A stretch of DNA of 64,000 nt from Anaeramoeba flamelloides (GCA_027625915.1 JANTQA010000023.1:6820001-6884000); one strand, 5' to 3'. Counted from the stretch's first letter, positions 47,486 to 60,389 are shown. Numbers and translations are program-made. The notes: generated from the letters alone by a model not told the origin.

Positions 47486-47682
47486 CCACCACACCCACTT
47501 TTAAGGAACACACGTTAAACAAAATTAAAGGAATAAGAAAACTCTCTAAATTAAAGTACAAATTTTGAATTCTAGTAAAATAAAATTTGTAAAAAAAAAT
47601 TCCATATTTTGTGCCTTAATTTGAGATTTTTTTGTACCTTAAATTTCCTTCAAAGTTTGTGTCTTTATAATGGAACTAACCA
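47486..47682. mobile_element. Palindromic MITE, family A copy 2
   Basis: TA-flanked, about 197 bp. It keeps CCACTTTTAAGG at the left, GGAACTAACCA at the right and the internal TTTTGTGCCTTAATTTGAGA block shared with the 62.75 kb copy. The left terminus is eroded. Confidence 0.7.
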
Positions 47683-49647
47683 TATAAAAAATTTTCTACT
47701 TGGTTTTATTGTTTATCAGAACTTTAAGGCCATTGATTAGTATTTAAAAAGGACAAAAAATTTATTTATGGACTTTAAAATCACTTGATTCAAGAGATCT
47801 TGTTTAAAGTTCAATTTTGGTTTTTTTTTTTTGAATATTTTGTTTTATTTAAACAATTTCTAGTTCAAATTTTTGATTTTGGTATTATTCAGACAACACC
47901 AACAGAATCCCAGAAAAAAATATAGAATTCGTTTCCTTTTCTTTTAAGTGTGTATTGATATCCTATTATTTATTGTTGAATTTTCTTTTTTAAATTAATT
48001 TTTTTACTATCAATGTATAAAAGTTCAAGTCTATCAATTTGGTTGTTTGTGGGTTTGGTTTTATTTTTTAAACAAAATATCCATTTTTTTAACTCACTGT
48101 GGTATCTAACTGGAAAAGTTAATTATTAACTTTTATTATTTACCTAACCTATTTTTGAGTTTTATTTTCAAGGAATTACCAAATGAAAAAATCCCATAAA
48201 AATGATGAATTGCCTCTTGTTATTTGTTTTTATTTTAATTTTTTGAGTTATGTGTTCTTTTTGAGATTTTTTTCCCTTTCTTTATTTGTAATTCCGGGTT
48301 TATGTTTAAAAAAGTACAACAATTCTCCTCTCTCCTGAAAATAATAAAATTTATAGATATAATCGTTGGCAAAGAAACCCCAATTCTAAATTTGTAACAT
48401 ACTAAAAATTCTATTTTAAAAAAAAAAAAAATCTTATTTAATCAATTTTAGAAGATATTTAAATTTAGAATCATTTACTATTTGGCATGTTAAGTAATTG
48501 TTTATAAATTATAATACTCACACAACAAAAAAAGAAATAATTATCGATACTAATAAATTATCGGTGATAAAAATTTTGGAGAGAGAGAGCAAAACCAAAA
48601 AATGATATTAAAATTTATCGAAATTCTATTAGGAATATTGATCCATCAAATAGTTAGATATTATCAACAAATTGTATTTGAGTTATTCTATTTTGAACAA
48701 CTCAACTTTAATCTAATGTCAATTTTTGAAAAAACTTTTGATCGGTCGAATAAGTTAACTTTTACAAAGAATAAAGTAAAACAAAAAATACTAAAAGTTG
48801 AAAAAATGATTTTCAAATTTTATAATAATATCAAAATTATTTCCAATTTCAATGAAATTGAAGTATTGTGATTCTTTTGTGTTTTAATTATTAGGAGAAT
48901 TTTGAATTTTTGTTTAGTTAGTGGTATAAATTTATAAAACCTATTCTTTCTAGATTGTTGTTGTGAAATAGAAAAAGTGTTATTATATAACTCTGCCAAA
49001 CAAAATCATCTAATATGGTTTCAGGTAACCAATTCTACATTGTTTGTGTTAGATTAATTTGCAGTATTAAATAGTTTTGTAATGTACTTGGATGTATGTT
49101 TCAATTTTTGAATTGTAACTTCCTTTTCGTTTTAACTTCTACTAGCTATACTTTTCTACCGTCAACGGGGTAAATATTTATTGAAGCAATAGAAAATATT
49201 TGAAGATATTCATCCAATATTCTTCTTTAAATAAATTATCAATTTTTAGAAATAATAATTTTTTTAAAAATATAAGTATTTTATTTTTTTTTTCTCAAAT
49301 GTTTTTTTTTCTTTTTTTAGTTCTTTTCTTAAAAAAGAAAAAAAAAAATAATAATAATGTGTTAAACTCCAAATTAACATTAATTAAAAGTGAGTTTTTG
49401 TATTTTAGTTTCAAATGAATATCTAAATTAAAGAATCTTATTACCAACTTTCTGAATTTCCAAAAGAAAACCGGGAAGATTGCATCATACCTTTCGATAA
49501 ATAGTACAAATTTTTTGTTATCAAATTATTTTTTCCAAAATTTCTGGTTTTTTCAAACATTTCCTATACAAATATCAACTATCATCCAAAGTTTATTAAT
49601 TATTTTATTTTTAAAATTATTAAGTTGGTTTATTAATAAAAAATTTA

Positions 49648-49840
49648 CAGTCAGTTCCACTTTTAAGGCACAAAATTCAACAGAATTTAAGGCACAATCA
49701 AAATCTCAAATTAAGACACAAAATTCAGATTCTAGGAAAATGAATTGTAAAAATAAAAATTGCAAATTTTATGCCTTAAATTAAGATGTTTTGTGCCTTA
49801 AATTATGTTGTAGTTTTTGCCTTAAAAATGGAACCGACTC
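49648..49840. mobile_element. Palindromic MITE, family A copy 3
   Basis: 193 bp, TA on both sides. The left arm CAGTCAGTTCCACTTTTAAG and right arm CTTAAAAATGGAACCGACTC are inverted repeats over nearly the whole element, with repeated AAGGCACAAAATTC words. Confidence 0.8.
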
Positions 49841-51694
49841 TATAATTTTTTTTTTTTTAACAGTGAATCACTTTGAGTGAAATGGAATTTATTTTTAATT
49901 GGTTCTTGATATTTTTTTAATATATTTTGAATTTCACTTGAAATAATTTCATATTTTACAAAATATACAGAATGGGAAAGTTAAAAATATTCTTGGATAT
50001 CAAGTATACAGTAAGTGTAATAAGGGGTTAAAAATAAATATTTTAAATTTAACTTTTTTTAAGTTCTGGAATTGGAAAAGCTTATTGATGTATTAAATAG
50101 TTAATAATTATAATTTAAAATCTCCCAAAAATCATTTTTTTTTTATTTCTTTATTTTACTATTGTACAGTTTAAACCATTTTTTATTAATATTATTGTAT
50201 TTTGATTCTCCAAGAAAATAATTGTTTTGGATTATCTTGGTAGAATATTCAAAAAAAAAAAAAAAATAGAAAGAGGTTAATATTTATTAGATTAACTTAT
50301 TATATAAACTTCTTAATTGAATCTATGTCTTTTTTTTATAAAGAAAAATTAAAAGTGAATATCAGACTTTGAGTCGATTTTCCAAGAAAAAATGTGGAAT
50401 TTTCGGAATTGAATAAACAATAAATTTCTATTTTTTGTTTTCCAAAAGATCTATAATTACCGATTTTACAATTTAGTTTTATAGGCATTATATATATATA
50501 TATATAGATATATATATATCTAAAGAAGTATTTGAATATGAAAATTAAAAACAATAAAATAAATTTTTCAACTCCATTTTGAAAATTAATAACAATTAAT
50601 TGGGTAAAATTATTAAAAAAAAAATTAAAATAATGAAAAAATATCTCAATAGATTAAGGATTAATAATTTGAAAATTATTATTTTCAAAAAAAAAATATC
50701 AAAATTTACTTTTTTATTTAAATTCACAAGAATTGATTATTTAAAAAATGATATCTTTTGAAAAATATTTTTCTCTTGATGAAATCATCAATCAGATAAT
50801 AAATAAAACACATTAAAAATAGATTAAATAGTTTTTTTTATAATAATATTAGTTGTCTAAAAAATAATAAAAATTCAAAAAAACAAAATATTTGCTAATG
50901 ATAATTACTAAATAAATTTTCGATTATATTAATTAAAATTAAAATACAAATAGATTTCTAAAAATATGGCGAAAATGAAATTAACTTCTGTAAAAGATTA
51001 CAGAAAGAGAATACAAAAAAAAAGTTAAAAAGAATTTAACACTAGAAAAATAGGAAAATATGATTAGTGTTATTAGCTGAAAATTGAAAAAAATAATTCT
51101 AAGATAGTTGGAATAACTAAAATATAAATGATAATTTTGATTATTATTGTGAATATAATTGAAGCTATTATTTTTGATGAAGTTGTTCTTGAAGTTGATA
51201 ATTTTGGATCACTTTGCCGAAGATTATTATTCTTGCTGTTTTTTAATTGGTTTGGCAGTTACTATTATTATAACCTTTTTTGGTTCAATTATCATTATTT
51301 ATATGATTGAGACTCTGATTTATTAGAGTAGGTGTTGATTTTTCCATTTAGTGTGACTTCTATGTGTCTAGTGTTGTTACAATTGCTCGATAGATTTAAA
51401 GATTGAATTTGGAAGGTAGATTTCAGTTTGTTGTTGAAGTTGGTATTAGTATTATATAACTGTACTTCTTTTTTTGTTTCCTGACTAAAACTTTAATATC
51501 CGAAGAACGAGATATCGTCCTGATTTAAAAAGTTTTTAGGATATTTCATTTTTTTGTTTTTTTACTTTCTTTTTTTGTTTGATTGTTTTTGTTGAATAAA
51601 ATTCAAGAATCTTTTTCATAATTTGAAATCAAATTTAAAAAGTAACCAGAGAATTTAAACAGAACAATTGTGATTAAAAACAAGAAAAAAACAA

Positions 51695-52703
51695 ATGACT
51701 GTTTTAATTGAAAAAATACCACAAGACGTAACGGAAGAAGAACTTACCAAATTCTTTTCCTTTGTTGGTCCTGTGATTAGTGTGAAATTTGAATTTGATC
51801 AAAAAAACAGGCAAGCCACTCGGCAACGGGCTCTGTATTTTTAAAGATGGTGATACTGCAAAGGCGGCTGTGCGTATTCTGAACACACAGCCCATTCGGC
51901 AAAATCGTTTGCTTCGTTTGTCGTTGCAAAAGAAACAAGAACAAGAGCAAAAGCATATCCCACAAGAAAAGAAACTACAGCCACCACCGATCTTACCACA
52001 GCCAATGAACCCGTTGCCCATCCCTTTGGGTGGGTTTGGGGGTATGCCACCAATGCCTCGCTTTGGCCAAGGGATTGGAATTATAAAAAGCATTATTTCC
52101 ACTCGCCCCAGCAAGGAAGTCTTTGCTTTTCTAACAGAATTTCGGAACTTGGCAATAAACAACAGAAAGCTTGCAATGGAGTTGCTTGCCAAATTTCCTC
52201 AGTTGTCACATACAATTGTTCATATGTTGCTCCCTTTTCAACAAACAGGAAAGCAACCAAAAAATATGATTTTTCCACAGCAAATGTTAAGAGAGCAAGA
52301 GCAACAAAGACTGATGCAACAATTACCACAACAACAAACACAACAACCACAATTACACCAGCAGCAACAACAAAACTTAATGGGATTTCAAAAAGAAAAT
52401 ATTCCACAAAATCAATTTTCACAAAGATCTCATCAAGCATTTAATAATTTACAACAACAACAACAGCAACAGCAACAACGACAATTACACCAGCAGCAAC
52501 AAAAGTCATTTAATAATAACCAAATCAGACAAAATGCACCACCACAAAGAGGACAAGCTTTCAGATCAAGAGAAGAAATTACACAAAAAAAACGAGACTT
52601 AGAACAATTAATTCTAAACATCTCAGATAAACAATTAAGCCGTATGGAACCTCAAAAAAGAGAAGAATTATTAAAGTTAAGGAGAACTTTAAAAAAAAAT
52701 TAA
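51695..52703 (+). CDS. CSTF2: Cleavage stimulation factor 64 kDa-like subunit (CSTF2), apparent frameshift
   Basis: The RRM opens MTVLIEKIPQDVTEEELTKF..VGPVISVKFEFDQK in one frame. It continues as TGKPLGNGLCIFKDGDTAKA..RILN in the +1 frame, after seven A at 51801-51807. Next come the hinge domain (about IIKSIISTRPSKEVFAFLTE through LLAKFPQLSHTIVHMLL), a long Q-rich region, and the C-terminal helical domain LILNISDKQLSRMEPQKREE, which in CstF-64 binds PCF11. In the family, the RRM binds GU-rich RNA downstream of poly(A) sites and the hinge binds CstF-77 and symplekin. Total about 335 aa; human is 577, mostly because of a longer G/P-rich part. A single-base excess in the A run explains the shift: an assembly error, a true mutation, or programmed +1 shifting. 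Otherwise a single exon. Confidence 0.88.
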
Positions 52704-54774
52704 TAACTAAAGAACAAATACAATTATACAAGAAAAGTACTGTTTAAAAATTTTGGTTACAAAACAATTCGAACTTTCCCAAAAATGTTGTAAATAAATT
52801 TATTTGAAAAATTCTTGATTCAATTTTTTTATTTTGATTGGATTTAATAAAAATGATTACATTTTGGAATGTTTTTATTGTTATATTCTAATTTAATGGA
52901 GCCACATTCATTAATAACTTTGATTTTTATTAAAGTATACTCAAACAAATGCAAAAATGAATCGCCGTAAATAATACTTAAAATATATTAAGCGCTATCT
53001 AAAATATAACAACTATGTGGGACATATATTTCAAAATATTTTGGAATCTTTCTCTTTATCTCTTGAGATCTAGAATAAACTCTTAAGTTTCCAATGTTTT
53101 GAAATATAAACTAAATATCATAATAAATGTCAAATTTTTTTTTTATTTTTTTTTTTACTAATTTTTGTTTTTTTATGGAAAAATAAATATCTCTAGTATA
53201 TAGAACTGAATATTAAAATAGGTTTTTTTTTGTTTAATTAGAGAACTTGAATTTATAAAAATATTTATTTTCAAAATTTGATTTTTAATGGGTCAATGAT
53301 TTTGAAAAGGAGTTTATATCCCCTACTATGACTTTATTTCCGATAACCGTTCACTGTTCTTTAAAAAGATTTACAAATGGAAAAAAATTGTCAAACCGAT
53401 TCAAATTGTACAATAGTAGTAAAAGTCATAATTTTGATCTATTTTTTATTTTTATTTTTTTATTCATTTTAAAATCAAAAACCAAATCCAAAAATTAAAT
53501 TGATTTTTTAAATCAAAATTGAATTCAAAAAAATAAATAAAACCAGAATTTAAGTCGTTGAATTTTCGAAATTTGATATTTTTAATTATCAAAATGAGTA
53601 AAATTGACTTTTTTGGAGTATTTTTTGATAATGGTTTTACGAGTCCTTGTAAAATTGGCATTCGGTAGTTAACAATATACTCTTAATTGTAAAATATCAA
53701 GATGTAAATTTTGTAACAAATAGTATGTATTAATTTCGTTTGAGAAATTTCAATTTCATATATCTTTATTGATAAGTGAATCTATGTAAAATATTATTTG
53801 GAAAATTTTGTTTTAAACTATTTTTACTGTTTTGGAAAAAAAATTTTAAATGGAACAAAATTGTAAATTCCATTTTCCAAAGCAATTCAATTTTAATAGA
53901 ATATATTATCTGAAAAAAAAAAAAAAACAACAAAGTGATTATTTTTTTTCTATACAATGAATTGCTATGGAGAATCGATTTTATAAATTTTTCCATTTGA
54001 CGATTTTTTTCCACAATTGTTATACAATTAAAACGTGATTTGTCAATTGTTTTCGAGAATCAGAAACTTGTTACTGGTATTTGAAATATCAATTAAAAAA
54101 ATATATCACTTCTTTTTCATTTCCTTTTTCAAGTAGCGAAAACAAACTACAACACTACTTCTTTGTGAACCCTATTTTAAAGAGAAATAAGGAATGTCAA
54201 GTGTAAATTTTTATCAAAGTTTTAACAAATACTGATAAATTCAAAGAAATATCAGAAAATTTTATATTCATTTTCCATTTTACAAATATGTTTACACAAG
54301 CTTTGATTAATTTGTTATATAAGGTTAAATGAGAAGAAACTTTGTAAAATTGACTTTGGTTCAAATGATTCTTTCTCTTGAGTTGTTTTATTGGTTGAGT
54401 TAATTGATTTCAATACTGGATATTGAACAAAAAATTCAATCAAATAAATTTTAATTTATCAGTAATAATAAGATTTTCTTTGAATTAAAAAAATTTATGT
54501 AATACTTTTATCTTTGATATTTTTCAGACTTTAAAAGTGATAAACTTTGGAAGTTGACTCATCAATTATAGAATTTTGTATCATTTTTTCTAAATCCGAC
54601 TCTCTCCTTCATAAAATAACAATCCCAATTCCAAGTTGTATTTTTTTTTCTTCTTTTTCAAATAAACTTTTAGAATGCATTCCTTCAAAACAAATCACAT
54701 CTCAAAACACAAGCTCTCGTTGTCCCCTTTTCTTAATAGAACTTTTAGTTTTATTAAAAACAGATCTAATCTTC
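52704..54774. other. Intergenic region between CSTF2 and adenosine deaminase
   Basis: AT-rich. A repeat at about 54110-54390 recurs at about 8420-8590 (ACTGATAAATTC.AAGAAATATC, ACAAGCTTT, then TTGTGTTGTTTTA-like ending). The open frame at 54547-54831 runs into the deaminase's first donor and is probably mostly 5' leader. No other gene. Confidence 0.6.
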
Positions 54775-55978
54775 ATGGTCAAGGTATGTACCAAAATAAC
54801 TAAATCTTTCTCAAAAGTAAAAAAAAATTAACTAATAAAAAGGAAAAAAAAAAAAGCTAAAAAACAACACGAATCCATTTTTTTCTTCTCTTTAAAACTT
54901 TTGAAAAGGGACTAGTGAAAAAGAGCAAATACTTGACAAGAAATTCTTAAAAAGTTTACCAAAAATTGAATTGCATTGTCATGTAGATGGCTCGCTTCCA
55001 TTAGAAACGATCAAGAAATTTTCACAAAGATGTGGCATTTCTTTGCCTAAGGATCCACAACTGTTAAAGGAAAGGACGAGTGTAACTTCAAAGTGTAAAA
55101 CGCTTTTTGAATGTTTTCAATTGTTTAATTTACAAATCGATCTTTTACAAACCAAGACAAACATTGAAGAAGGCGTATTGAGCATTTTGGAAAAGGCAAG
55201 CGAAGAAAATGTCAAATACATTGAACTAAGATTTGCTCCACAGTTGCACTTAAAGGAGGGGCTCACGATTAGTAAGGTTCTTGAATCGGCAGTCAAGGGA
55301 TTCAAAAGGGGCAAATCGGAGCTCGGGATCGAAGGAGGGATCATTGTCGGAGCGTTAGGTGATTTAAGCGAACAATTAGCAATTGATTTGTTTCAGTCCT
55401 CGGCTCCTTTTCTGAATCAAGCGGAAGAAGGCGGTGTTGTTGGCGTTGACTTATGTCGTGTAATAAATCAGTATCACAATTTTGGTACCGCGTTCAAAAT
55501 TGCAAGGCAATTGGGATACCCAATCACAATTCACACTGGCGAGATCGGATCCCCCGAGTTTATAGCTACAAGCCTGGAGCAATTGTATGCCAATCGCATC
55601 GGGCATGGTGTGCATTGCATCAAGTACGAGCAAATTATTGAAACCCTCGTAAAGAAGCAGATCCCTTTGGAAGTGTGCATGACTAGTAATGTACAATCCA
55701 ATATATATTTTCCTGGAGGGTTTCACAGTTACCAAAGCCACCCCGTTCGAAAGCTTCTTGATCACAACATTAAGGTAACTATTAACACCGATAACCGTAC
55801 GATCTCCGACACAACACTTACAAGGGAATTCCATCTTTTGAACAAATACCACCATTTTGGAATAGTACAATTTGAGAAGGTTTTTAGTAATGCTCTAGAT
55901 TCAATTTTTGCACCACCACCTGTAAAACAAAAATTACAACCCTTCCTCAAAGAATATCAATCACTGACAACAAATTGA
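54775..55978 (+). CDS. Adenosine deaminase, bacterial-type
   Basis: The main exon is 54926-55978. A nine-base first coding exon (ATGGTCAAG, 54775-54783) with a strong GTATGT donor gives MVK|QILDKKFLKSLPKIELHCHVDG, about 353 aa (human ADA 363). That start is inferred. The enzyme converts adenosine to inosine in cytosolic purine salvage. Zn and catalytic residues: HCHVDGS (HxH), ITIHTGEIGS (His, Glu), RIGHGVH (His) and VTINTDNRT (Asp). The combination EVCMTSNVQSN..HPVRKLLD and INTDNRTISDTTLTREF is the bacterial ADA pattern; animal enzymes have NTDDP at this site. The gene looks richer in G+C than its surroundings. This suggests acquisition from bacteria, with a 5' intron gained later. All metal ligands seem present. 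Confidence 0.92.
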
Positions 55979-58754
55979 TCGATATTTCTCATGAAATATG
56001 TGATCTATAACTCATTCAGGATGACAATGTAGATCTTGATCAAATCACATTGAACAGAACTCAATTCTTGGCAGCTCATTAATAGATTTCTTAATTCAAC
56101 TCTTTGTTTATAAATAGGTGATGAGCTAAAATAAGTTTTTTGATCTGGCAAATTTTTGAAATTTTATTGTTAGGCATTTTGTGTTTAAAAAAAAATATAC
56201 TTAATCTGCCAAAGAGAGAATTTTGAAGCTACTAAATTTGTAACTTCTAATTTCATGGGTAAATAAACACTGTCATTAATGGATTTTTAAACTTGATTTA
56301 ATTTTCTAATTTTTAAAATTTTAATATTTCTCAGAGACTTGAAATGATTTTTATCTACTATGCAGGAATAATTTGTATTTAATTTATTTTAAATTTTTTT
56401 TGAAAAATCAAATTATAATTATTAATAAATAAATGTATTATACATTCTAGATATTCGGATTTGAGAAAGGAAATTTAGTGATAAAATGAATTGATTTTAC
56501 AATTATTCAAAGGAGCAGTATACCTAAAATTAAACATAAGGCTGAAAAAAAAAACAAGGCAATCATTTACTAAAAATAAGGAAAAACAAAAAAAAATTGG
56601 GTTTAAGGGACTGGTAACTCTTATATACCATAACCCCCCCTTAAAAAAAAAAGAGATTATGGATCGATTATACAAAGAACCAATTAAACCTGATAAACAA
56701 ATCTCCTTTATCTACTTTAGAGTAAGAGTTCTATTTTTAACAGAGTTTATTTTTTCCAAATTAAATTTTAAGTCAATAGATCTGATTTTTTGGGTTTGAA
56801 TTTTGAGATTGAAAAACAGAAAAAAGAAAAATTGGAAAAAGATTTGTTATTTTTTGGACAATCTCACTTTTAGTAATTTCTGAGAGTCTGTATATTATAG
56901 GTAACCTTGAGACTTTAATCTTATTTTAAAAATATACTAAAAATCAATTAAATATTGAAATCCTTAAAGATTCAAAAAAAATTGATCATTTCTTTTATTC
57001 ATAAATATTTATTAAATTTCTTGAAATTTGAAAAATTAATAATATTTCTTTTTCAATTATGTAGACTAAATACAAGTAACTTTTATAATTTAAATAATTT
57101 AAAGCTTATCTTTTTGATAATAATTTTTTTTTGATTGTAAAAGTTCATTGTATTAATATTATTTTTTTTTTATATAAATAAGAATTTGAAAAAGTGTAAT
57201 TAAAATATATTGATTCTGTTAATATATAGTTTATTATTGGTCCTTCTAAATAATTGATATTTAGTTATGATTATTATTTTTAAAAAAATTAATCAAAAAA
57301 TATTTTTTTTGATTTTTTTAAGTTTAATTTTCCCAGTTTGTAAAAAGTATTTTGGGGATATTTTTGACTTTATAGTTTGATGATCTTTTTTAATAATTTT
57401 TTTTAAAAATGAAATGAAAAAATTCAAGTCATAATCTTTGCCCAATAAACAAATTACATTTTTTTCAAGTTTAAAATATTTATTATAATTTTTTTTTAAA
57501 ATTAAGTAGATTTTATATAATGTGTCATTTCACAACTATGAGGTTTCATTTTTAAATTATAATTTTGTAGACTTAATTTACTGATAATTAGTTTCCTTTT
57601 TTTATCTGTGAAAATAAATAATTTTTTGAAATAAAATGTTAATGTATAGTATTTGAAATTCATTCCAGAATACTTAATTTAGATCAAACTATAAAAAAAC
57701 AAGAATTCGTTTAGGAAATGGCAATTTAGAAAGCTTTTGAATTTGAAAAATAATATTTTAAATTTATTTTGAAATTTCAAGCTGTGGTAATTTTTTTTTT
57801 TAATTTGCTATTTAATTGACTAATAGATTTTTTCCTTCTGAATATCTTAGTACAGGGTTCTAGAAGAATTAATTAGAAAATAGAATAGATAATCAATGAT
57901 ATTATTTAATTCAAAACACTCTTAAACACATACATGATACTTTTTATATATTTATTTTAATTTGAGCAGTGATCATAAATAGTAATTTTCTAATTCAGTT
58001 CTTTAATTTTTGTAATTTCTTTCATTCCATTTCTCTCTATCTTTTTTTTTAACTACTACTATTTTTTTATGTTTTTTTTTTCTTTCTTTTAATGTTACCC
58101 ACACTTTCGTGTTTCATTATTCCTATAATAACAAAATAGACACTTGATCTTTATACTTTCTAACTCTTGATCCCCATATTTCAATAAATTTCATCTAATG
58201 AGAAAAGGTAAAAAATAATTTAAAAAAAAAATAAACAAATATTATAATTCTAAAAATTATTTTTCACCTTAATTTACTGTTCAAAAGGATTTAATCAACT
58301 TTTTGTTTTCTTTTTTTTTACACCAAAAAAAACATTTTTTCTTCACAAATTTTTATTTTGAAAAGGTAATTTAAAAAATAATATTTTGTAATCTTTCTAA
58401 TTTATTTAAAACAATCGAGTCTAAATACAAAAAAATCGTTAAAAATTTCAATTTTTCTGGTTTTAAAGTTGAATTTTCAAATCATCAAAAGCAATCGATG
58501 AAATTGAAGATTTCTAGGTTGGGATTTAAAAGGGGAAATTCTCAAAAAAAAAAAAAAAAAAAAAAATGTAAAAAAGTTATTGAGTAAAAATTCATTGTAA
58601 TATTATAATATTTTTTTTTTTTTTAGTAAAACTGCATTGACTAATTGTTTATGAATAATTGATGTATTCAATTATCCTCGTTTACTTTTCGATAAGATAA
58701 AGGAAAAAGGAAGTAAAAAAAATGAAAAAAAGAAGAGAAAGAACAAAAATAAAT
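55979..58754. other. Intergenic region between convergent ADA and RCC1/BTB genes
   Basis: No supported gene. A 102-codon plus frame (56491-56799) is lysine-rich with PLKKKEIMDRLYKEPIKPDK but shows no domain. About 56830-57420 loosely matches 8690-9500. A run of about 21 A lies near 58545 and a T run near 58610. Confidence 0.6.
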
Positions 58755-59063
58755 TTAATTAACCTTAAATTTTTTTTTTAATTCATTAATTTGTTCCAAA
58801 AAATCATTGATTTCATTTAATTTAAAATATTCTGGAACAATTTCAAGGTCAGGCAAAACAAATTCAGGAACGTCGTCAGCTGTCAATTCAATAATATCTG
58901 TATACAGATATTTAATAAATAATTCCATTGATTCTGGTCCAATACCAGAGAAATCTTGAACTTGATTTTTTTCATCATTAATTGTGCTAAACATTTCCCT
59001 GAATGTGCCAGATCTTGCTTGTAAAAGGAATTTATGGATGGGAATTTCAACCAATTCTTTTTC

Positions 59064-59107
<44 letters not shown>

Positions 59108-60389
59108 TTTCTTCAACTAAAATGGTAAAATCCTTTGAATCTTCATCGCGGTATAATTCTAAAAGGTAATCCTTTATTGTCTTTTTTGGATCGATTTGAA
59201 GACCAAATGCCTTCCAGACTTCTTGTAAAAGTTCCAGATTTGAGGTATTTCCGAAATAGCACCAATCTAAAAATGAATTGATATGCTTCTCGGAAAAGGT
59301 TGACAAAACTTCAATTGCAACGGAGCCTTCTTTCCCCGTTCTCCATTTTAATATGCTTGAATGCACCTTCCTGTCAAGAATTTTCAGGTCTGCAAAGTCT
59401 GATTCTTTACTAAATTCCAACATATCATAAAGTAGGCTGTTTGTAGACGAAACAGAAAAGCACACAGAATTCCAAGCACCACAAGTAATTTTCCATTTTT
59501 TACTTTTTGGAATTTTTGGTAAGGGGGCGACTCCATAGCCTGTTGGTGGTGATCCAGCGCCCAGCACCCGCCCATCTTTTGTTAGCATTATACAATGATG
59601 ACATGCAAAGTCGATGTCTATAACGTTTTCTTTGGTTAGATCGGACCAAAGCTGAGGATTTTTGTTGCTTCCTTCAAAATAAACTTCATTCGTGTCATCT
59701 TTTCCTTTGACAAGTATCAGGATTTTCTGATACCCAGGTGCAACCTTGAGAACTTGCTTGTCTTTGAAAATATCGAGCTTGCTATAATTCTTTTTTCTGT
59801 TTTGAACATGGTCTGCGTATCCCCAAACCTCATCGTTTTCATCTTTAAACCAGATTCCATAGGCATAGTTGTTGCAATACATTTCTTTGACTTTGATCCC
59901 TTTCAGTTTGTTTGGTAATGTATTATTTGTGGTCGTCAAGGGTAATCCCCAGCCAATTCCTCCACACCCATACATGTCACCATTGTCACACATGAACCAC
60001 GAGTGGCTAACGCCTGCTTTGATCTCAACAACCTTCAGGTTGTTGTCTTTAAAATATGGAATCATCTTTGGTTCATTATTACTGCCTGAAGTACCCATCC
60101 CTGTTTCATTACCACTTCCTTTTGAATAGACCATGCCATCAGAGGTTAACACAAGGTAGTGACTAAACCCACAAGCTGTTTGAATGGCGTTTTCAATCTT
60201 TAACTTTTTCTTACTGCTGATTTGCTGGTTGTATTCATAGACACTGCCATCAGATGCAACCACCACACAATTTTGGTCTCCATAGCCTGCATCAACAATT
60301 TCAACTCCCTTCGGTAAAACGACGTTTGTGCAAGAGACACTAGAGCCAGAACATATTAATTTTTGAAATGGTTGTTGTTTTTCTTCCAT
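58755..60389 (-). CDS. RCC1-repeat protein with two C-terminal BTB-like regions
   Basis: Single exon, 544 aa from MEEKQQPF; an upstream in-frame ATG at 60440 would add 17 residues of leader-like sequence. The N-terminal about 330 residues are RCC1/beta-propeller repeats with the recurring pattern G-D-Q-N-C-V-V-V..DGSVYEY, CGFSHYLVLTSDGMVYSKG, AGVSHSWFMCDNGDMYGCG and FACHHCIMLTKDGRVLGAG. A short BTB-like segment (LLYDMLEFSKESDFADLKIL..KVHSSILKWR) is followed by a second BTB (KDFTILVEE...IPIHKFLLQARSGTFREMF..ESMELFIKYLYTDII). A D12 run interrupts the start of the second BTB. BTB proteins often serve as CUL3 adaptors; the RCC1 part probably binds a partner. Large families of this architecture are, to my knowledge, typical of Anaeramoeba. 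Exact role unknown. Confidence 0.88.
59073..59108 (-). repeat. GAT trinucleotide repeat encoding poly-Asp
   Basis: About twelve ATC units on the plus strand encode a D run in the second BTB region of the RCC1/BTB protein. The repeat is nearly pure GAT, so it is probably young and length-variable. Confidence 0.95.

Larger units (their letters stand above)
47300..51694. other. Intergenic region between divergent PSMB1 and CSTF2
   Basis: It carries two family-A MITEs (47486-47682 and 49648-49840), an imperfect TA palindrome at 50490-50520 and several AT-rich frames of 60-89 codons (48602-48871, 49200-49418, 49515-49784, 51128-51310) without recognisable domains; one of these reads through a MITE. 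Otherwise nothing recognised. Confidence 0.65.

Noticed and set aside
50490-50520. TA palindrome as a replication origin or regulatory site
   Set aside because: Simple TA repeats are common across the window and nothing specific marks this one.
51801-51807. Possible -1 programmed frameshift (A AAA AAC slippery heptamer) in CSTF2
   Set aside because: The heptamer is in the right register, but the downstream RRM frame is +1, not -1, so this mechanism does not give the correct protein.
51704-52621. Several minus-strand frames overlapping CSTF2, including cysteine-rich ones
   Set aside because: They are antisense to CSTF2's Q-rich and RRM coding sequence; the cysteines come from antisense CAA/CAG codons.
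54547-54774. Long upstream coding exon for adenosine deaminase
   Set aside because: No frame resembles an ADA N-terminus. A start at 54775 joined to 54926 gives a natural-length enzyme with matching phase.
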